From NCBI GenBank assembly GCA_943332855.1, contig CALQRA010000008.1, positions 1-46,717 on the forward strand: 46,717 bases of DNA. The letters are read 5' to 3'. A program made the position numbers and the translations under genes. Shown here piece by piece: positions 16,020-25,428 of the stretch (position 1 is its first letter; every line of letters begins with the position of its first letter). This DNA comes from Candidatus Kuenenia stuttgartensis (GTDB lineage Bacteria; Planctomycetota; Planctomycetia; Pirellulales; UBA1268). Under the pieces are notes generated by a model. It had not been told where the DNA came from and did no database searches. It saw nothing but the letters and a program-made list of their open reading frames with translations.

Positions 16020-17636
16020 TCAGGAGGGAGCGGTCGGTCGCACGACCGTGGTGAGTCGGATCAGCGAGGTGAGATCATCGAGTTGGAAGTGCGGCTGGAT
16101 GTGCATCACGATCCGGTAGGCACCGGGCGAACCGGGCGTGTCCCGGACCTCCACCTGGGCTGCACGGAGCGGGCGGCGAGCCTTCGTTTCCGGGCTGGCG
16201 CGATCGTCCGGCGTGACATACTGGAGAATCCAGTCCTCGAGAATCGACTGGAGTTGATCGGGCTGGGTGACCGACCCGATCTTGGTGCGGGCGATGACCT
16301 TGAGATAATGAGCGAAACGCGACACACAGAGCATGTACTGCAACATCGCCGAGATCGTCGCGTTGGCCGAAGCCCGTGGCGAATCGTACTTTTTGGGGCG
16401 GTGGAGCGACTGATTGGAATGAAACACGGCCTGGCCGGTCGAGCTTGTCGAGCACAACGGGATGAAGCCGGCTTCCGCGATGAAACGCTCCGCCGACTCG
16501 CCGATCACCACCTCGGCAGGGCCCCGGAAGACGAGCCCCTCGCTCGCGGCAAAATGATCGACGGGCAACCCACTGACGAGCCCTCCCCCCTCGGCGTCTC
16601 TGGAAGCTCCACGGATGTCGGCAAACCAGCCTGAACGAGCAAACTCCGCGATCACGACACTGGCAAAAGCCCAACCGGCGTTGATCCAAAGCCGGCGCTC
16701 CCCCCGGGCGCTCTCCGCGTCTTCCTGATAGCGAAACGACCGGGCCCGCCACGAGTGTTCGGCCTGCACCGACCGAGTCCCCGCGATCTCCCAGCCCTCA
16801 TAGGGCAGCCGGCCGAGGATCCTGGGGAAGGCGAGGCCGAGGAATCTCGTTTCCTCGAGCGCTTTCATCGATCTCCAGGCGGTGAATTGCGGCGTGTTGT
16901 AGAGCATCTCGAGCCCCGGGCCGGCATTGAGATCCGCGAAGGAATCAACGCCGAACAGATCGGGGGCCGGTGCCGCCACGAGAGGGGCGAAGCTCGCTGC
17001 CGCCACCTCGGCCAACCCTGTGAGAAGATCGATGTCGTCGGGATGAGCGCCGAACATATGGTCGACGACCAGCAGCCCGAATGGGGCGCCGCCAGCGGTC
17101 CCGAATTCATCCTCGTAGATCTTCCGCCACACCACCGAACGATCAAACTCCACGGCCTGGGTGTGGTCGCGCTGGAGCTCGCGCTTGGAGCAATTGAGCA
17201 ATCGCACCCGGACGGCCTTGGCGGATTTGGAGTGGGCATCGGAGCCGATCGCCTCATCGGCCCGGCCAACGAGCCACTCCAGCCCGCGCCAGGACGATTC
17301 AATCGCCTGGAACTGGGGGTGATGGAGGATGGCGTCGAGCTGCCGCCCAATCACGTCGTCGAGTCTGGCCACGTCGGCCGCCAAGCGATCGGCGAGCTCA
17401 GACCTGGTCAGCCTCTCCCCCGGGCTGACCCGGTACGCGGCCCAATGGCGGAGAAACGCCCCGTCGCTCTCATGCTCCTCCGGGAGCGCGGCGGAGGCCA
17501 CATCGAGTCGGCCCTCGACGCCGTCGGCAAGCATGGCAAAAACAGCGGGCCACACCGCAACAGCCGACGGTTCGTGCTCGACAGTCGACGCTGCGAAAGT
17601 CTCCAGTCTTCTCCCTGGGGAATCGTGGGTCGACAC
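16020..17636 (-). CDS. second TssC-like sheath protein (ImpD/TssC2 type)
   Basis: This 538-residue paralogue of TssC has a longer N-terminus (about 75 extra residues before LADRLAADVARLDDVIGRQLDAILHHPQFQAIESSWRGLEWLV). The TssC signatures are present: FDRSVVWRKIYEDEFGTAGGAPFGLLVVDH, DLLTGLAEVAAASFAPLVAA, AGWAFASVVIAEFARSGWFADIRG, ISAMLQYMLCVSRFAHYLKVIARTKIGS and PGSPGAYRIVMHI. It uses a GTG start at 17636. Dual TssC proteins are known in Agrobacterium, where one copy builds the functional sheath. This copy may be a minor or regulatory sheath subunit. Confidence 0.88.
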   Translation of the reverse strand: MSTHDSPGRRLETFAASTVEHEPSAVAVWPAVFAMLADGVEGRLDVASAALPEEHESDGAFLRHWAAYRVSPGERLTRSELADRLAADVARLDDVIGRQLDAILHHPQFQAIESSWRGLEWLVGRADEAIGSDAHSKSAKAVRVRLLNCSKRELQRDHTQAVEFDRSVVWRKIYEDEFGTAGGAPFGLLVVDHMFGAHPDDIDLLTGLAEVAAASFAPLVAAPAPDLFGVDSFADLNAGPGLEMLYNTPQFTAWRSMKALEETRFLGLAFPRILGRLPYEGWEIAGTRSVQAEHSWRARSFRYQEDAESARGERRLWINAGWAFASVVIAEFARSGWFADIRGASRDAEGGGLVSGLPVDHFAASEGLVFRGPAEVVIGESAERFIAEAGFIPLCSTSSTGQAVFHSNQSLHRPKKYDSPRASANATISAMLQYMLCVSRFAHYLKVIARTKIGSVTQPDQLQSILEDWILQYVTPDDRASPETKARRPLRAAQVEVRDTPGSPGAYRIVMHIQPHFQLDDLTSLIRLTTVVRPTAPS

Positions 17637-17693
17637 AGAATACCCCGTCGGAAGAGCCTCTGGATCATCACGCCGGTCAATGCCCAGACCGCC

Positions 17694-19202
17694 TTACTTA
17701 CCGGCAGCGGCAGGAATCTTCGCCACCAGACGCATCGACGACGTCAGTTCCTCCATCTGCAACCAAGGCCGCAGCCAAGCGACGGCGTTGTAGCTGCCGG
17801 GCGATCCAGGGATCTCCTCGACCTTCACCTTCCCCTCGGCCAAGGGGTAGCGCGCCTTGATCTCGGCGGATGGGTTCGGGCTGCTGACGACGTAGTTGGT
17901 CAGCCAGCCCTGCAGCCACGTCTCGCAATCAGCACGCTGCATGAAAGAGCCGATCTTGTCGCGGGCGATGCACTTGAGATAGTGCGCGATCCGCGCGGTG
18001 GCCATCACGTAGGCCAGCCTCGTCGAGATCGCGGCATTGGCGGTGGCCTCGGGGCGGTCGTATTTCTTTGCCTTTTGGGCCGTTTGGGATCCGAAGAAAA
18101 CGGCGTAGTCGGTATTCTTGAAGTGGCACAGCGGGAGAAAACCGAGCTTCGAAAGCTCCGCCTCGCGACGGTCGGTGATGGCGATCTCCGTCGGGCACTT
18201 CAGATCCTGATCACCGTCGTCGCCGGTGAACACATGCGCCGGCAACCCCTCGACCTTCCCGCCGTTCTCCACGCCACGAATCGACGTGCACCAGCCAGTC
18301 TGGGCGAAGGAGTCGGTGAGCCGCGAGCCGAAGACGTAGGCTGTATTCATCCAGCAATAATTGGAGTGATCGACTTTGATCGATTCCCCGTGCTGTCCGA
18401 GGGCCACTTCCTCGTACTGGAACTCTTCCACCGGCTTTGTCGATTGTCCGTAGGGAAGACGGGCCAGGGTGCGGGGCATGGTGAGAACGACGAACCGGGA
18501 GTCTTCCGAATCGCGGAAACTGCGCCATTTGGCGTAGCTCGTGTCGAGGAAGATCTTCTCGAGGTCGCGGGGCTTGGAAAGCTCATCGAAGCTGTCCATG
18601 CCGAGCAGTTCGGGGCCGGCGGCGGTGACAAAAGGGCAGAAGCCAGCGGCACTGACCTGCGACATCTTTGTGAGGAGGTCGATGTCTTCCGGGTGGTTGG
18701 TGAACTGGTAGTCGCCGATGAGGGCACCGTAGGGCTCGCCACCGGGGGAGCCAAACTCGGCCTCGTAAACCTTCTTGAAGAGCTGGCTCTGGTCAAACTC
18801 GACCGCCTTGTCGAGATCCTTGAAGACCTCTCGCTTCGTGGCGTTCATGACGCGGATCTTGAGGGACGCGCCGGTCTCGCTGCTCATCACGAGATGCTGG
18901 AGCCCACGCCACGACCCTTCCAAAGCCTGAAAGCTCGGGTGGTGCATGATCGCGGCGAGTTGCTGCGACATCGCCGCATCGATCTGGGCGATGGCCGCGG
19001 TGACGGTCTTGGTGACGTTCTTGTCGAACTTCATCGTCCCCTGAACGGCATGCTCCACCAAGGCGTGGATCAGCTCGTCACGGCGCGGCTTTTCCACCGC
19101 GCGGGGCATCTGGCTGGTGATCTGGTCGAGGAGGCTGCCCTTCGAAGCCTCGGCATGGCTCGCAACATCCGCAGAAGCGTGGTCTTTCTTGGCAGGTGAC
19201 AT
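17694..19202 (-). CDS. tssC: T6SS contractile sheath large subunit TssC (VipB/EvpB)
   Basis: This 502-residue sheath protein has canonical motifs: [136 protein letters not shown] and [30 protein letters not shown]. Length and motifs fit the major TssC. Its ATG lies three bases after the tssB stop, and its ribosome site AAGGAGTG is inside the end of tssB, giving tight coupling of the two sheath subunits. Confidence 0.96.
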   Translation of the reverse strand: MSPAKKDHASADVASHAEASKGSLLDQITSQMPRAVEKPRRDELIHALVEHAVQGTMKFDKNVTKTVTAAIAQIDAAMSQQLAAIMHHPSFQALEGSWRGLQHLVMSSETGASLKIRVMNATKREVFKDLDKAVEFDQSQLFKKVYEAEFGSPGGEPYGALIGDYQFTNHPEDIDLLTKMSQVSAAGFCPFVTAAGPELLGMDSFDELSKPRDLEKIFLDTSYAKWRSFRDSEDSRFVVLTMPRTLARLPYGQSTKPVEEFQYEEVALGQHGESIKVDHSNYCWMNTAYVFGSRLTDSFAQTGWCTSIRGVENGGKVEGLPAHVFTGDDGDQDLKCPTEIAITDRREAELSKLGFLPLCHFKNTDYAVFFGSQTAQKAKKYDRPEATANAAISTRLAYVMATARIAHYLKCIARDKIGSFMQRADCETWLQGWLTNYVVSSPNPSAEIKARYPLAEGKVKVEEIPGSPGSYNAVAWLRPWLQMEELTSSMRLVAKIPAAAGK

Positions 19203-19205
19203 AGG

Positions 19206-19730
19206 TCACTCCTTCGGTTTGTTGTTCGCTTCGCCGCCCACACCGATCTCGTCCGCCAGTTTCTTGAGCTGGTCACTGTTCTGGAGAATCTTTTCCAGTT
19301 CGCCCTCGAGCCCTTCGGCCCGATCAACGGCCGAGAGCAGATCGCGGAGCCGGTTGCGGGTATCGAGGAGCTTCTTCAGAGGCTCGACATGCTCGACAAT
19401 CTGGGCCGGCTCGAAATCCTGCATCGAGTTGAACTGCAGCTTGACCGCCATCTCCGAGCCATCGTCGGCGAGGGTGTTGGTGGTACGGAACTCGAGGCCG
19501 GGTCCCATCCTCGCGATCACATCGTTGAAATTGTCACGATCGATGTTGATGAACTTGCGGTCCTTGAGGGGCTTGAGAGCCTGGGTTGGATTGCCGGTGA
19601 AATCACCGAGCACGCCGACCACGAACGGCAGGTCTTTGACGACCGTTGCCCCTTCGGTTTCAACCTCATACGTGATGTGGACACGCGGCTTACGAACGCG
19701 ATTGAGTTTGCCGTGGATTGATTCAGCCAT
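19206..19730 (-). CDS. tssB: T6SS contractile sheath small subunit TssB (VipA)
   Basis: This 174-residue partner of TssC begins [28 protein letters not shown], followed by [17 protein letters not shown], the [22 protein letters not shown] signature and a helical C-terminus ([15 protein letters not shown]) that ClpV or TagJ may bind. The ATG at 19730 is preferred over upstream ones because AGGGGGC lies at ribosome-site distance and family members begin here. A 229-bp gap precedes it. Confidence 0.95.
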   Translation of the reverse strand: MAESIHGKLNRVRKPRVHITYEVETEGATVVKDLPFVVGVLGDFTGNPTQALKPLKDRKFINIDRDNFNDVIARMGPGLEFRTTNTLADDGSEMAVKLQFNSMQDFEPAQIVEHVEPLKKLLDTRNRLRDLLSAVDRAEGLEGELEKILQNSDQLKKLADEIGVGGEANNKPKE

Positions 19731-19879
19731 GAATTGCCCCCTGTTTCCGACGCCGGAGTTCCGGTGGTACCGATTCCTGAGAGTTTGGATTTCCTGCTGG
19801 GCTGCCCGGATGGAACAGACCGCTGGATGACAGTGAACCCCCCCCGCCCCGTCGATGAAGACGATTCGCATAGGAATGC

Positions 19880-19913
19880 TGTTCCCAGATGGGAAAGGGA
19901 TCCCACGGGAACA
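19880..19913. promoter_or_regulatory. nested inverted repeats upstream of tssB
   Basis: TGTTCCC (19880-19886) and GGGAACA (19907-19913) form exact arms. Between or overlapping them are the 14-bp palindrome TTCCCAGATGGGAA (19882-19895) and GGGATCCC (19897-19904). The array sits about 150 bp before tssB in the tssA-tssB spacer. It could be an operator or an RNA structure separating expression of the sheath genes from tssA. Confidence 0.4.
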
Positions 19914-19959
19914 TCACTCGCTCTCGAATCGCTCGTCGCCCCCGGATGAACCGGTTTGC

Positions 19960-21123
19960 TCAGGTCGGCTCCTCGAACGAGAGCCCCACGAATTTCCCGA
20001 CCGAGGTCAGGACAGCAGGATCGCCGATCAGTTCCCTGTAGTACTGGTCGCGTGGCAAGGCAGCCATGCGAACAATGTTGCGGATCTGAACGGCAACAAG
20101 GCTGTGGGGATCACTCTTTTCGAAGAACTCCGCCACCCGGGCAAGAGCTTGAAGAGCATCTTCTCTGGTGATAACGGCGGATGCAAGGGGGGGGCTTCCC
20201 GTTGGGGCAACTTGATGGAGATGGTCGTCTTCCGGGAGTAGCGCATCGGTCGCCGGAGGGGGCGGGGTGGACTCGCTCTCAATCGCCGCGATTCTCGCCG
20301 GGGCGGCCGATTTGAGGACGTCCCGGCACTCGGCGAAGAGGCTGGTGAAGGGACCGGTCGGGAGGACGGCCATCCCGGCGGAGGCCGTGGCGACGGCTTC
20401 CGAGAGGGCGATCCAAGCGGTCGCGGCCCGGTTGAGATCGCCGTAGACGTCGGCCAGGAAACCCTTTTGAGATTCCAGGACCGCTGTTTTGAACTGTTCC
20501 GGCGTGACGACCCTCCCCCGATCAGCCTCCGGGGACCTGCTGTCAGCGGCTCCTTGGAGGGACGCGCTGATGCGGTGGTGACCGAGGCCGAGCGGATCAC
20601 AGCTATGGCCATCGGTCAGTGGCGCGTTGAGAATCGCCGCGATCAGGAGTCCGTCGGTGTCGATGCCGATGAGCCGGGTCAGCGGGAGGATCCGCTCGTT
20701 CGCCACGGTCTCGTCGTCTGCCGGCCCGTCCTCGGGATCAGGCGCGGGAAAGAGCGAATCCCACTGCGATTGGATCATCGTCCGGGCGATGTCGAAGCCG
20801 GCTGCCAATCCCGCAAAGCCGTCGGTGCGGAGCAGGGCCTCGGTGAGGACGGCGGCCACTGCCAGGTCGTGGGTCTTGTCGCGCAGCAATCCGAGCGACA
20901 GGTCGCGGGCCTTGGCCCAGGTCGGGACTGCGCTCCGCCAGGAAGAGTCATCGCCGCCGTCGTCGGCCCGGCGCTCGGTGCGTCGCGCCTCGTCGCGGAA
21001 ATCGCGGATGGTTGACCAAGTCGCAGCGGCGGTGGGATCGTCGCGGAGATTGACCCCTGAGGGGGCCCCGAGCGAGATCGGCCGCGCGTAATCTTCGAGG
21101 TTGATCGGGATGCTGACAGGCAT
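19960..21123 (-). CDS. tssA: T6SS assembly protein TssA (ImpA)
   Basis: This 387-residue protein belongs to the ImpA family that primes and coordinates tube and sheath growth. The N-terminal domain shows the ImpA pattern: ISLGAPSGVNLRDDPT, ARDLSLGLLRDKTHDLAVAAVLTEALLRTDGFAGLAAGF and QWDSLFPAPDPEDG. The C-terminus has TREDALQALARVAEFFEKSDPHSLV and AVQIRNIVRMA, close to the VasJ-type DALxxLxxVxxYFxxxEPxSPxPxLxxRA motif. The ATG at 21123 has GGAGGG upstream. Confidence 0.93.
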   Translation of the reverse strand: MPVSIPINLEDYARPISLGAPSGVNLRDDPTAAATWSTIRDFRDEARRTERRADDGGDDSSWRSAVPTWAKARDLSLGLLRDKTHDLAVAAVLTEALLRTDGFAGLAAGFDIARTMIQSQWDSLFPAPDPEDGPADDETVANERILPLTRLIGIDTDGLLIAAILNAPLTDGHSCDPLGLGHHRISASLQGAADSRSPEADRGRVVTPEQFKTAVLESQKGFLADVYGDLNRAATAWIALSEAVATASAGMAVLPTGPFTSLFAECRDVLKSAAPARIAAIESESTPPPPATDALLPEDDHLHQVAPTGSPPLASAVITREDALQALARVAEFFEKSDPHSLVAVQIRNIVRMAALPRDQYYRELIGDPAVLTSVGKFVGLSFEEPT

Positions 21124-21423
21124 GATGCCCTCCACGGAAAAGCAGCCGCCGTGCCGCCGGATGGTTGAGCGATCACACGATCGAGTCGTCCGGATCGGCA
21201 CGCCCACGGCGGACGTTATCCAGTCGTCGGGAAAGGATCTCCCCCTAGGAGGCTAGTTCACGGGGGCGGAGAGTCAATCAATCGGAAGCGGCAGGGCCTG
21301 CGAGGAACCGGCCCGCGATCGGGAGAATCGGCACGACCCCGCCGAGCCCAAACCCTTGGGCGGGCGGCACGCCCCGTTTCCCGAAAAGCCGTTTTCAGGC
21401 TCAAAAACCGGAAAACATTGAAG
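21124..21423. other. 300-bp spacer between the shortened tssM and tssA
   Basis: No coding region is supported. One small hairpin, GCCCAA (21346-21351) with TTGGGC (21356-21361) and a four-base loop, lies about 65-80 bp downstream of the tssM-like stop on the minus strand, without a following U-tract. A CCTAGG palindrome occurs near 21246. The gap may separate a membrane-complex transcript from the tssA-ClpV transcript. Confidence 0.4.
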
Positions 21424-22929
21424 CTAGCCCCCCCACAGCATCCGCCGGGAGATGAACGTGGCGAAGGCGATGGCCGCAGCGGCGCTGATCCCCCACAGCA
21501 GTCTGGCAATCCGCAACGCCTGGATGTCGCTTGACTCGACACCGGGGGCCCATTCGAGGTCGCCCTGTGAATCGAGGAGTTTCTCCAAGGCACCCCCGAT
21601 GAAGGCCTGTTGATCGCGCCCCTCACCACAGGACGCCAGATAGCACCCGGAAATGAACGGCGGGAGGGCGGTCGTGTCACCTTCGGCCACGACGAAAGCC
21701 CGCTGCAGAATCCACGCCAGCCGCGCCGAGAGGTCGCAGCGGACGCGCGACAGCAGGGCCACAAGCGCCGCGTTGTTCGGTTGAACAAGCACATCGGGGG
21801 CGCGCAGCAATCGTCCCTGGATGAGGTCCTCGACAGCACCGCAGGCCCTGAACGCCAGGGCGCCGAGCTGTTCGGACGTGGCTATCAGGCCTGTGGGAAA
21901 GCGTTGGCCGATTCTCGACTGCCGCTCGGCGGGAGGAGTGCGGAGGATCAATTCGGCCACGCCTTGATCTGGTGTCGTGCACAGCAGCAGTGCGACCACG
22001 GGAGCCCGGACACCCATGCCGCGACCGAGTGAAGCGAGGTCCTCGCCGAGCGCCCGGCCGACCGCCATGGTCTCGGCCTCGCCCCGCTCGATCATGTTCC
22101 AGGGCAGGATGGCGAGCGTGCCGTTGATCGGCGCCAGCCCACCGCGCTCGCGGCGCAGCAGTTCGCAGACATAACGCAGGCGCATCCTCATCTCCTCGTG
22201 GAGACGCAACGCCCCGGGGCTAGCGGGGGCGGAGTCTTCGCCCTGGTGGCGCGGAGCCGACGCGGCGCCTCCGCCCGTCTCCGCCGCCGACGTCGCGTCC
22301 CCAATCACGGTGCCGCGGTGATCGGTTACCAGCGTGCGGGGCTCCTCCCGCGAGACGGTCTGGGTGTCTTCCGACCCTCGCCTCGACAGGTCGGAGAGCT
22401 GGCTGCTCCGCGAGAGGCTGACATAGACCGCATCGGCGCCTCCCCACACATGGAGCCCAGCGGCTCCGGCCGGCGACGCGAGGACGGTGAGTACGCTGGG
22501 AGAATCGGCAAAAATCCGTTTCTCCTCCTCGTCGGACGAACCTCCGAGCACGATGAACAGGGGCACATCCTTGATCGCGATCCTCTGGTGATTCAATTCG
22601 AGCAGCGCGGCGTTCCAGGCGGCGAGGATGTCGGGCCAGCGGCTTGTCTCGCGCTCCAGCCAGAGCCGGGCCGCCTGATACACGAACACCGGTCCGAGGA
22701 TCAGCAGTGCTCCCAGCAGGGCCAGCTTGTAGGGGTGCCACCACGCCTGGATCACATGACGCTCGTTGCCGATCACGAGCACGCCAATCGCCAGCGCGAC
22801 GGTGAGCAGTTGGAAGAGTGCGACGAGGGCCGCGATTTTTCCCGCCGTCGAGAGCCCCACCACGGTCCGTGGCAGGTTGATCAGTGGCAGGAACGGTGTG
22901 AGGAGCCAGCGCAGCCATGCCATCGTCAT
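21424..22929 (-). CDS. shortened TssM/IcmF-like T6SS inner-membrane protein (cytosolic half only)
   Basis: This 501-residue protein has two N-terminal membrane segments (about 32-54 and 69-86), a cytosolic region, and one C-terminal membrane segment (about 475-493) followed by only eight residues. IcmF-type landmarks are present: PLFIVLGG (123-130) in the P-loop position, PINGTLAILPWNMI (267-280) where TssM has its NGV-LTL strand, RAPVVALLLCTTPDQGVAEL (308-327), and FISGCYLAS (425-433) for the FxRGxYFTS motif. The P-loop reads GGSSDEEEKR, so the GKT is lost. The periplasmic half that binds TssJ is absent; full TssM has about 1100 residues. The ATG at 22929 is preferred over a TTG further upstream. 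Confidence 0.85.
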   Translation of the reverse strand: MTMAWLRWLLTPFLPLINLPRTVVGLSTAGKIAALVALFQLLTVALAIGVLVIGNERHVIQAWWHPYKLALLGALLILGPVFVYQAARLWLERETSRWPDILAAWNAALLELNHQRIAIKDVPLFIVLGGSSDEEEKRIFADSPSVLTVLASPAGAAGLHVWGGADAVYVSLSRSSQLSDLSRRGSEDTQTVSREEPRTLVTDHRGTVIGDATSAAETGGGAASAPRHQGEDSAPASPGALRLHEEMRMRLRYVCELLRRERGGLAPINGTLAILPWNMIERGEAETMAVGRALGEDLASLGRGMGVRAPVVALLLCTTPDQGVAELILRTPPAERQSRIGQRFPTGLIATSEQLGALAFRACGAVEDLIQGRLLRAPDVLVQPNNAALVALLSRVRCDLSARLAWILQRAFVVAEGDTTALPPFISGCYLASCGEGRDQQAFIGGALEKLLDSQGDLEWAPGVESSDIQALRIARLLWGISAAAAIAFATFISRRMLWGG

Positions 22930-22987
22930 GTTCCCCGCCCGGAGGAGTCGATTCCAACGCAACCGATCTGATTTCCGATCCCCGCCA

Positions 22988-23602
22988 TCACCGCATCACG
23001 ATCCGCCACGCGGCAACGAAGACGCATGCGGTCACCATGGTCGCTACGAGGCTCGCCCACAGGAGTCGAGATCCTCCTGAGAGAGGGGGTGCGCCGGACA
23101 GCTCCGGCGCCGTGTCGGGCAGCGGTGGCCGCCCATCACCCACGCGCACGAGCTGTTCCTGGGTTCGCAGCCATTGCCGCAGGGATGGCAGTTGGTCCCT
23201 GAAGATACCGCGGAATCCCAGCACGACAGCCAGGATGAAGACTTCGAGCGCGTCGCGGCTGGCCAGGCCGACCGCCTGCTCTGCCCGGCCGTAGAACTCC
23301 GTGGCCCGGTCGCGGGTGCGGCACATCTCGACCTCGAGGGCGTTGTTCTCCCACCAAGCCTGCCCCTTCCAGGGGATGTCGACGATCAAAAGTTCGTCGA
23401 TCAGCGAGATCAGGGCGTAGGAGGCCAACTCCCAATCGCGCATCCTCGTCCCGGGAACGAGGGCCGCGCCCTGCTCGAGCACACCACGGATGTGGGCGTG
23501 TTCCTCCACGGGGCGGCCAGCCCGCCCAGACCGAGCACGCTCCACCAGTGCCAGGATTTCCAGCATCACCGGATCGATGGCTGCGGCGAACTCAGGGGAC
23601 AT
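22988..23602 (-). CDS. tssL: T6SS inner-membrane protein TssL (DotU/IcmH)
   Basis: This 204-residue DotU-type protein has a helical cytosolic domain with ASYALISLIDELLI (about 60-73), the PWKGQAWWENNALEVEMCRTRDRATEFYGRAEQA segment (about 77-110, compare W...LL...FF.....GEEFF in the family) and EVFILAVVLGFRGIFRD (about 119-135). A single C-terminal membrane helix follows at about 182-201. It is the usual partner of TssM and TssK at the inner membrane. No peptidoglycan-binding OmpA domain is attached. It lies between tssK and tssM. Confidence 0.93.
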   Translation of the reverse strand: MSPEFAAAIDPVMLEILALVERARSGRAGRPVEEHAHIRGVLEQGAALVPGTRMRDWELASYALISLIDELLIVDIPWKGQAWWENNALEVEMCRTRDRATEFYGRAEQAVGLASRDALEVFILAVVLGFRGIFRDQLPSLRQWLRTQEQLVRVGDGRPPLPDTAPELSGAPPLSGGSRLLWASLVATMVTACVFVAAWRIVMR

Positions 23603-23668
23603 CGTGGGGGGTCGCAGGCAGGTGCACGCTCTCCGGGGATGACCGGAGGCATGGTGGTAGGGGGACGA

Positions 23669-25141
23669 TCACGCAGTGCGAGGGACGGCAAACAGGGCAA
23701 ATTCCAGGGAGATCGGCTGGCCTTCGCGCGAGACTTGGATGCGGCGATTTCCCGGGAGTGAGGCGCTGTTGAGGAGCAGCGTCTCCCGCAGCCGGATGGA
23801 GAGCGATTGCGAGTCACGGACATCATTCCAGGCGACATTTTCACGCCCGATCTGGTAATAGAGCCACCCTCCCTTGTCGGGCAGGGCCCGCGGCGGTCGA
23901 TCGACCGGGAGCAGCTGCAGTCCGGGGACTCCCATCCGGAAGAGATGGTCGACCTGCCTGGCGCTCCCCAATTTCCAGTCGAGTTGGGTGTTTCCATTGA
24001 GAAGCCGGCGGCACTCCTCCTCCGGCATCTCTCCCCGGAGGACACCGACGTACCAGCGCCAGTCTGCCTGGAGCCACTTCGCCTCGAGTGCCACCCCCAG
24101 CGAGGCGGGTCCGGTTCCGAGGAAGTAGCGCTGCTCGAACTCGTGCGCGACGACGCGGGAGAGGAGCCGCTCGATCCGGTCCTTGACGTGGTGGAAGATC
24201 CTCGCCAGATCTTCATGATCGTAGATGGGAAGATCCGCCAGCCGCCGATTCGGCTCGAAAACCGAGAGTTGCCCGACGACTCGGCACAACTCCTGATAGG
24301 CCTGACGGGGGTGGATCCCGCTGGCGAAGGCCACGGTGCGCAGTGCCGCCTGCGACTCGAGCAACTTGGAGAGCATGATCAGCCTGTCGAGATCTCCCGG
24401 CTCCGATGAGGAGAATCCGATGTCGCGACTGACAGCCTGCTCCGCCAGCACCTCGGTCTTGCGTCCGAGCATGTCGTAGACCGCGCGCACGACATCGCGA
24501 CCGAGGCCATCCCAGGCGTCGATCGTGAGCATCGGCGGAAAAAAATCGGGGTCGATCTCCGGTGCCGTCTCGCGGCTGCCGGTGCGCCGCAACTGCGCGA
24601 TCGGCAGCAGCTCATACCCGGCGAGATCCTCGTTGGAGACCAGCAGCTTGACGTTCAGACGACGGAAATCGACCTCCTGATCGTTGCCCCCGCCGGTCTC
24701 GTCTTGCGTCGTATGGCTCACGGAGCTGAATCGGCTCCGGTCGGCGGGGCCGGGAGGGGTGACGTTGGCCCCGGCTGGATCGAGTCTGGGCACCGCCAGA
24801 TAGACGCGCACCGTATCGTCCGAGGCGAGGGCCTCGCTCAGCGCTGCGCCGAGCGCCGGTTCCTGCTGGCCGGCCTGCTCGATGCCGATCCGCCCCGGTT
24901 CCTCCCCTGGCTCGAGCCACACGAGCGTTCCGTCACGGAGAACCGCCCGGCAGGCCCGCAGCTCAAACTGGCGGTTGGCAAGCGCGATCGGATCGATCTC
25001 CAGTTTGACAATGCCGTATCCGCAGGGATCGCGTCCGGCCAGCTGCAGCGACAAGTACTCGCCCCAGTGTCGATCGGAAGCCTGGAAATGATGGGGACGG
25101 AGAAACATCCCCTCCGACCAATGAACCGGCAGATGTCGCAT
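23669..25141 (-). CDS. tssK: T6SS baseplate-membrane connector TssK
   Basis: This 490-residue protein shows the family start VHWSEGMFLRPHHFQASDRHWGEYL, then YGIVKLEIDPIALANRQFEL, LPIAQL and the HPRQAYQELCRVVGQLSVFEPNRRLADLPIYDHEDLARIFHHVKDRIERLL segment, with a beta-rich C-terminal domain that recalls phage receptor-binding proteins. It trimerises and joins the baseplate to TssL/TssM. It is slightly longer than the usual 440-450 residues. No strong ribosome site is seen before the ATG. Confidence 0.94.
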   Translation of the reverse strand: MRHLPVHWSEGMFLRPHHFQASDRHWGEYLSLQLAGRDPCGYGIVKLEIDPIALANRQFELRACRAVLRDGTLVWLEPGEEPGRIGIEQAGQQEPALGAALSEALASDDTVRVYLAVPRLDPAGANVTPPGPADRSRFSSVSHTTQDETGGGNDQEVDFRRLNVKLLVSNEDLAGYELLPIAQLRRTGSRETAPEIDPDFFPPMLTIDAWDGLGRDVVRAVYDMLGRKTEVLAEQAVSRDIGFSSSEPGDLDRLIMLSKLLESQAALRTVAFASGIHPRQAYQELCRVVGQLSVFEPNRRLADLPIYDHEDLARIFHHVKDRIERLLSRVVAHEFEQRYFLGTGPASLGVALEAKWLQADWRWYVGVLRGEMPEEECRRLLNGNTQLDWKLGSARQVDHLFRMGVPGLQLLPVDRPPRALPDKGGWLYYQIGRENVAWNDVRDSQSLSIRLRETLLLNSASLPGNRRIQVSREGQPISLEFALFAVPRTA

Positions 25142-25428
25142 GGAAGACTTCCGAAGGGGCGACGAGGCTCGTCAGCCCGGCAAAAGGGGCAGTCTGCTGG
25201 AGGCAGCCAAGGAATCAAACTCCGCTGAGCAGTCGAGAACCGTCCGAATCGGGGACGGTTTTGGAAATCCCCATCCACCCAGGCCCAATCCGCAACTTCC
25301 GACCATTGACCCATGATGGTCCCTGATGAAGGCGGGTCAACCCCATCGGGTAGCGAGTGGCGAAACAGCGTCACCACCGATGAAACAATGCCGTTTCAAT
25401 TCGGCAACTCGGCTCCGCCCAGCGTGGG
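25142..25428. promoter_or_regulatory. 287-bp leader before tssK with a stem-loop
   Basis: AACCGTCC (25238-25245) pairs exactly with GGACGGTT (25253-25260) around a seven-base loop, about 100 bp upstream of the tssK ATG. On the plus strand TTTT overlaps and follows the stem; on the minus strand, the coding one, no U-tract follows. A second small repeat, CCATGATGG, is near 25311. The region probably holds the tssK promoter or an attenuator after the vWA gene. Confidence 0.4.

Noticed and set aside
16755-19199. 814-codon plus-strand frame across the tssC genes
   Set aside because: Antisense to two clearly recognised sheath genes. Its composition and lack of motifs mark it as a shadow; the same holds for plus frames 9687-11294 and 15204-16634.
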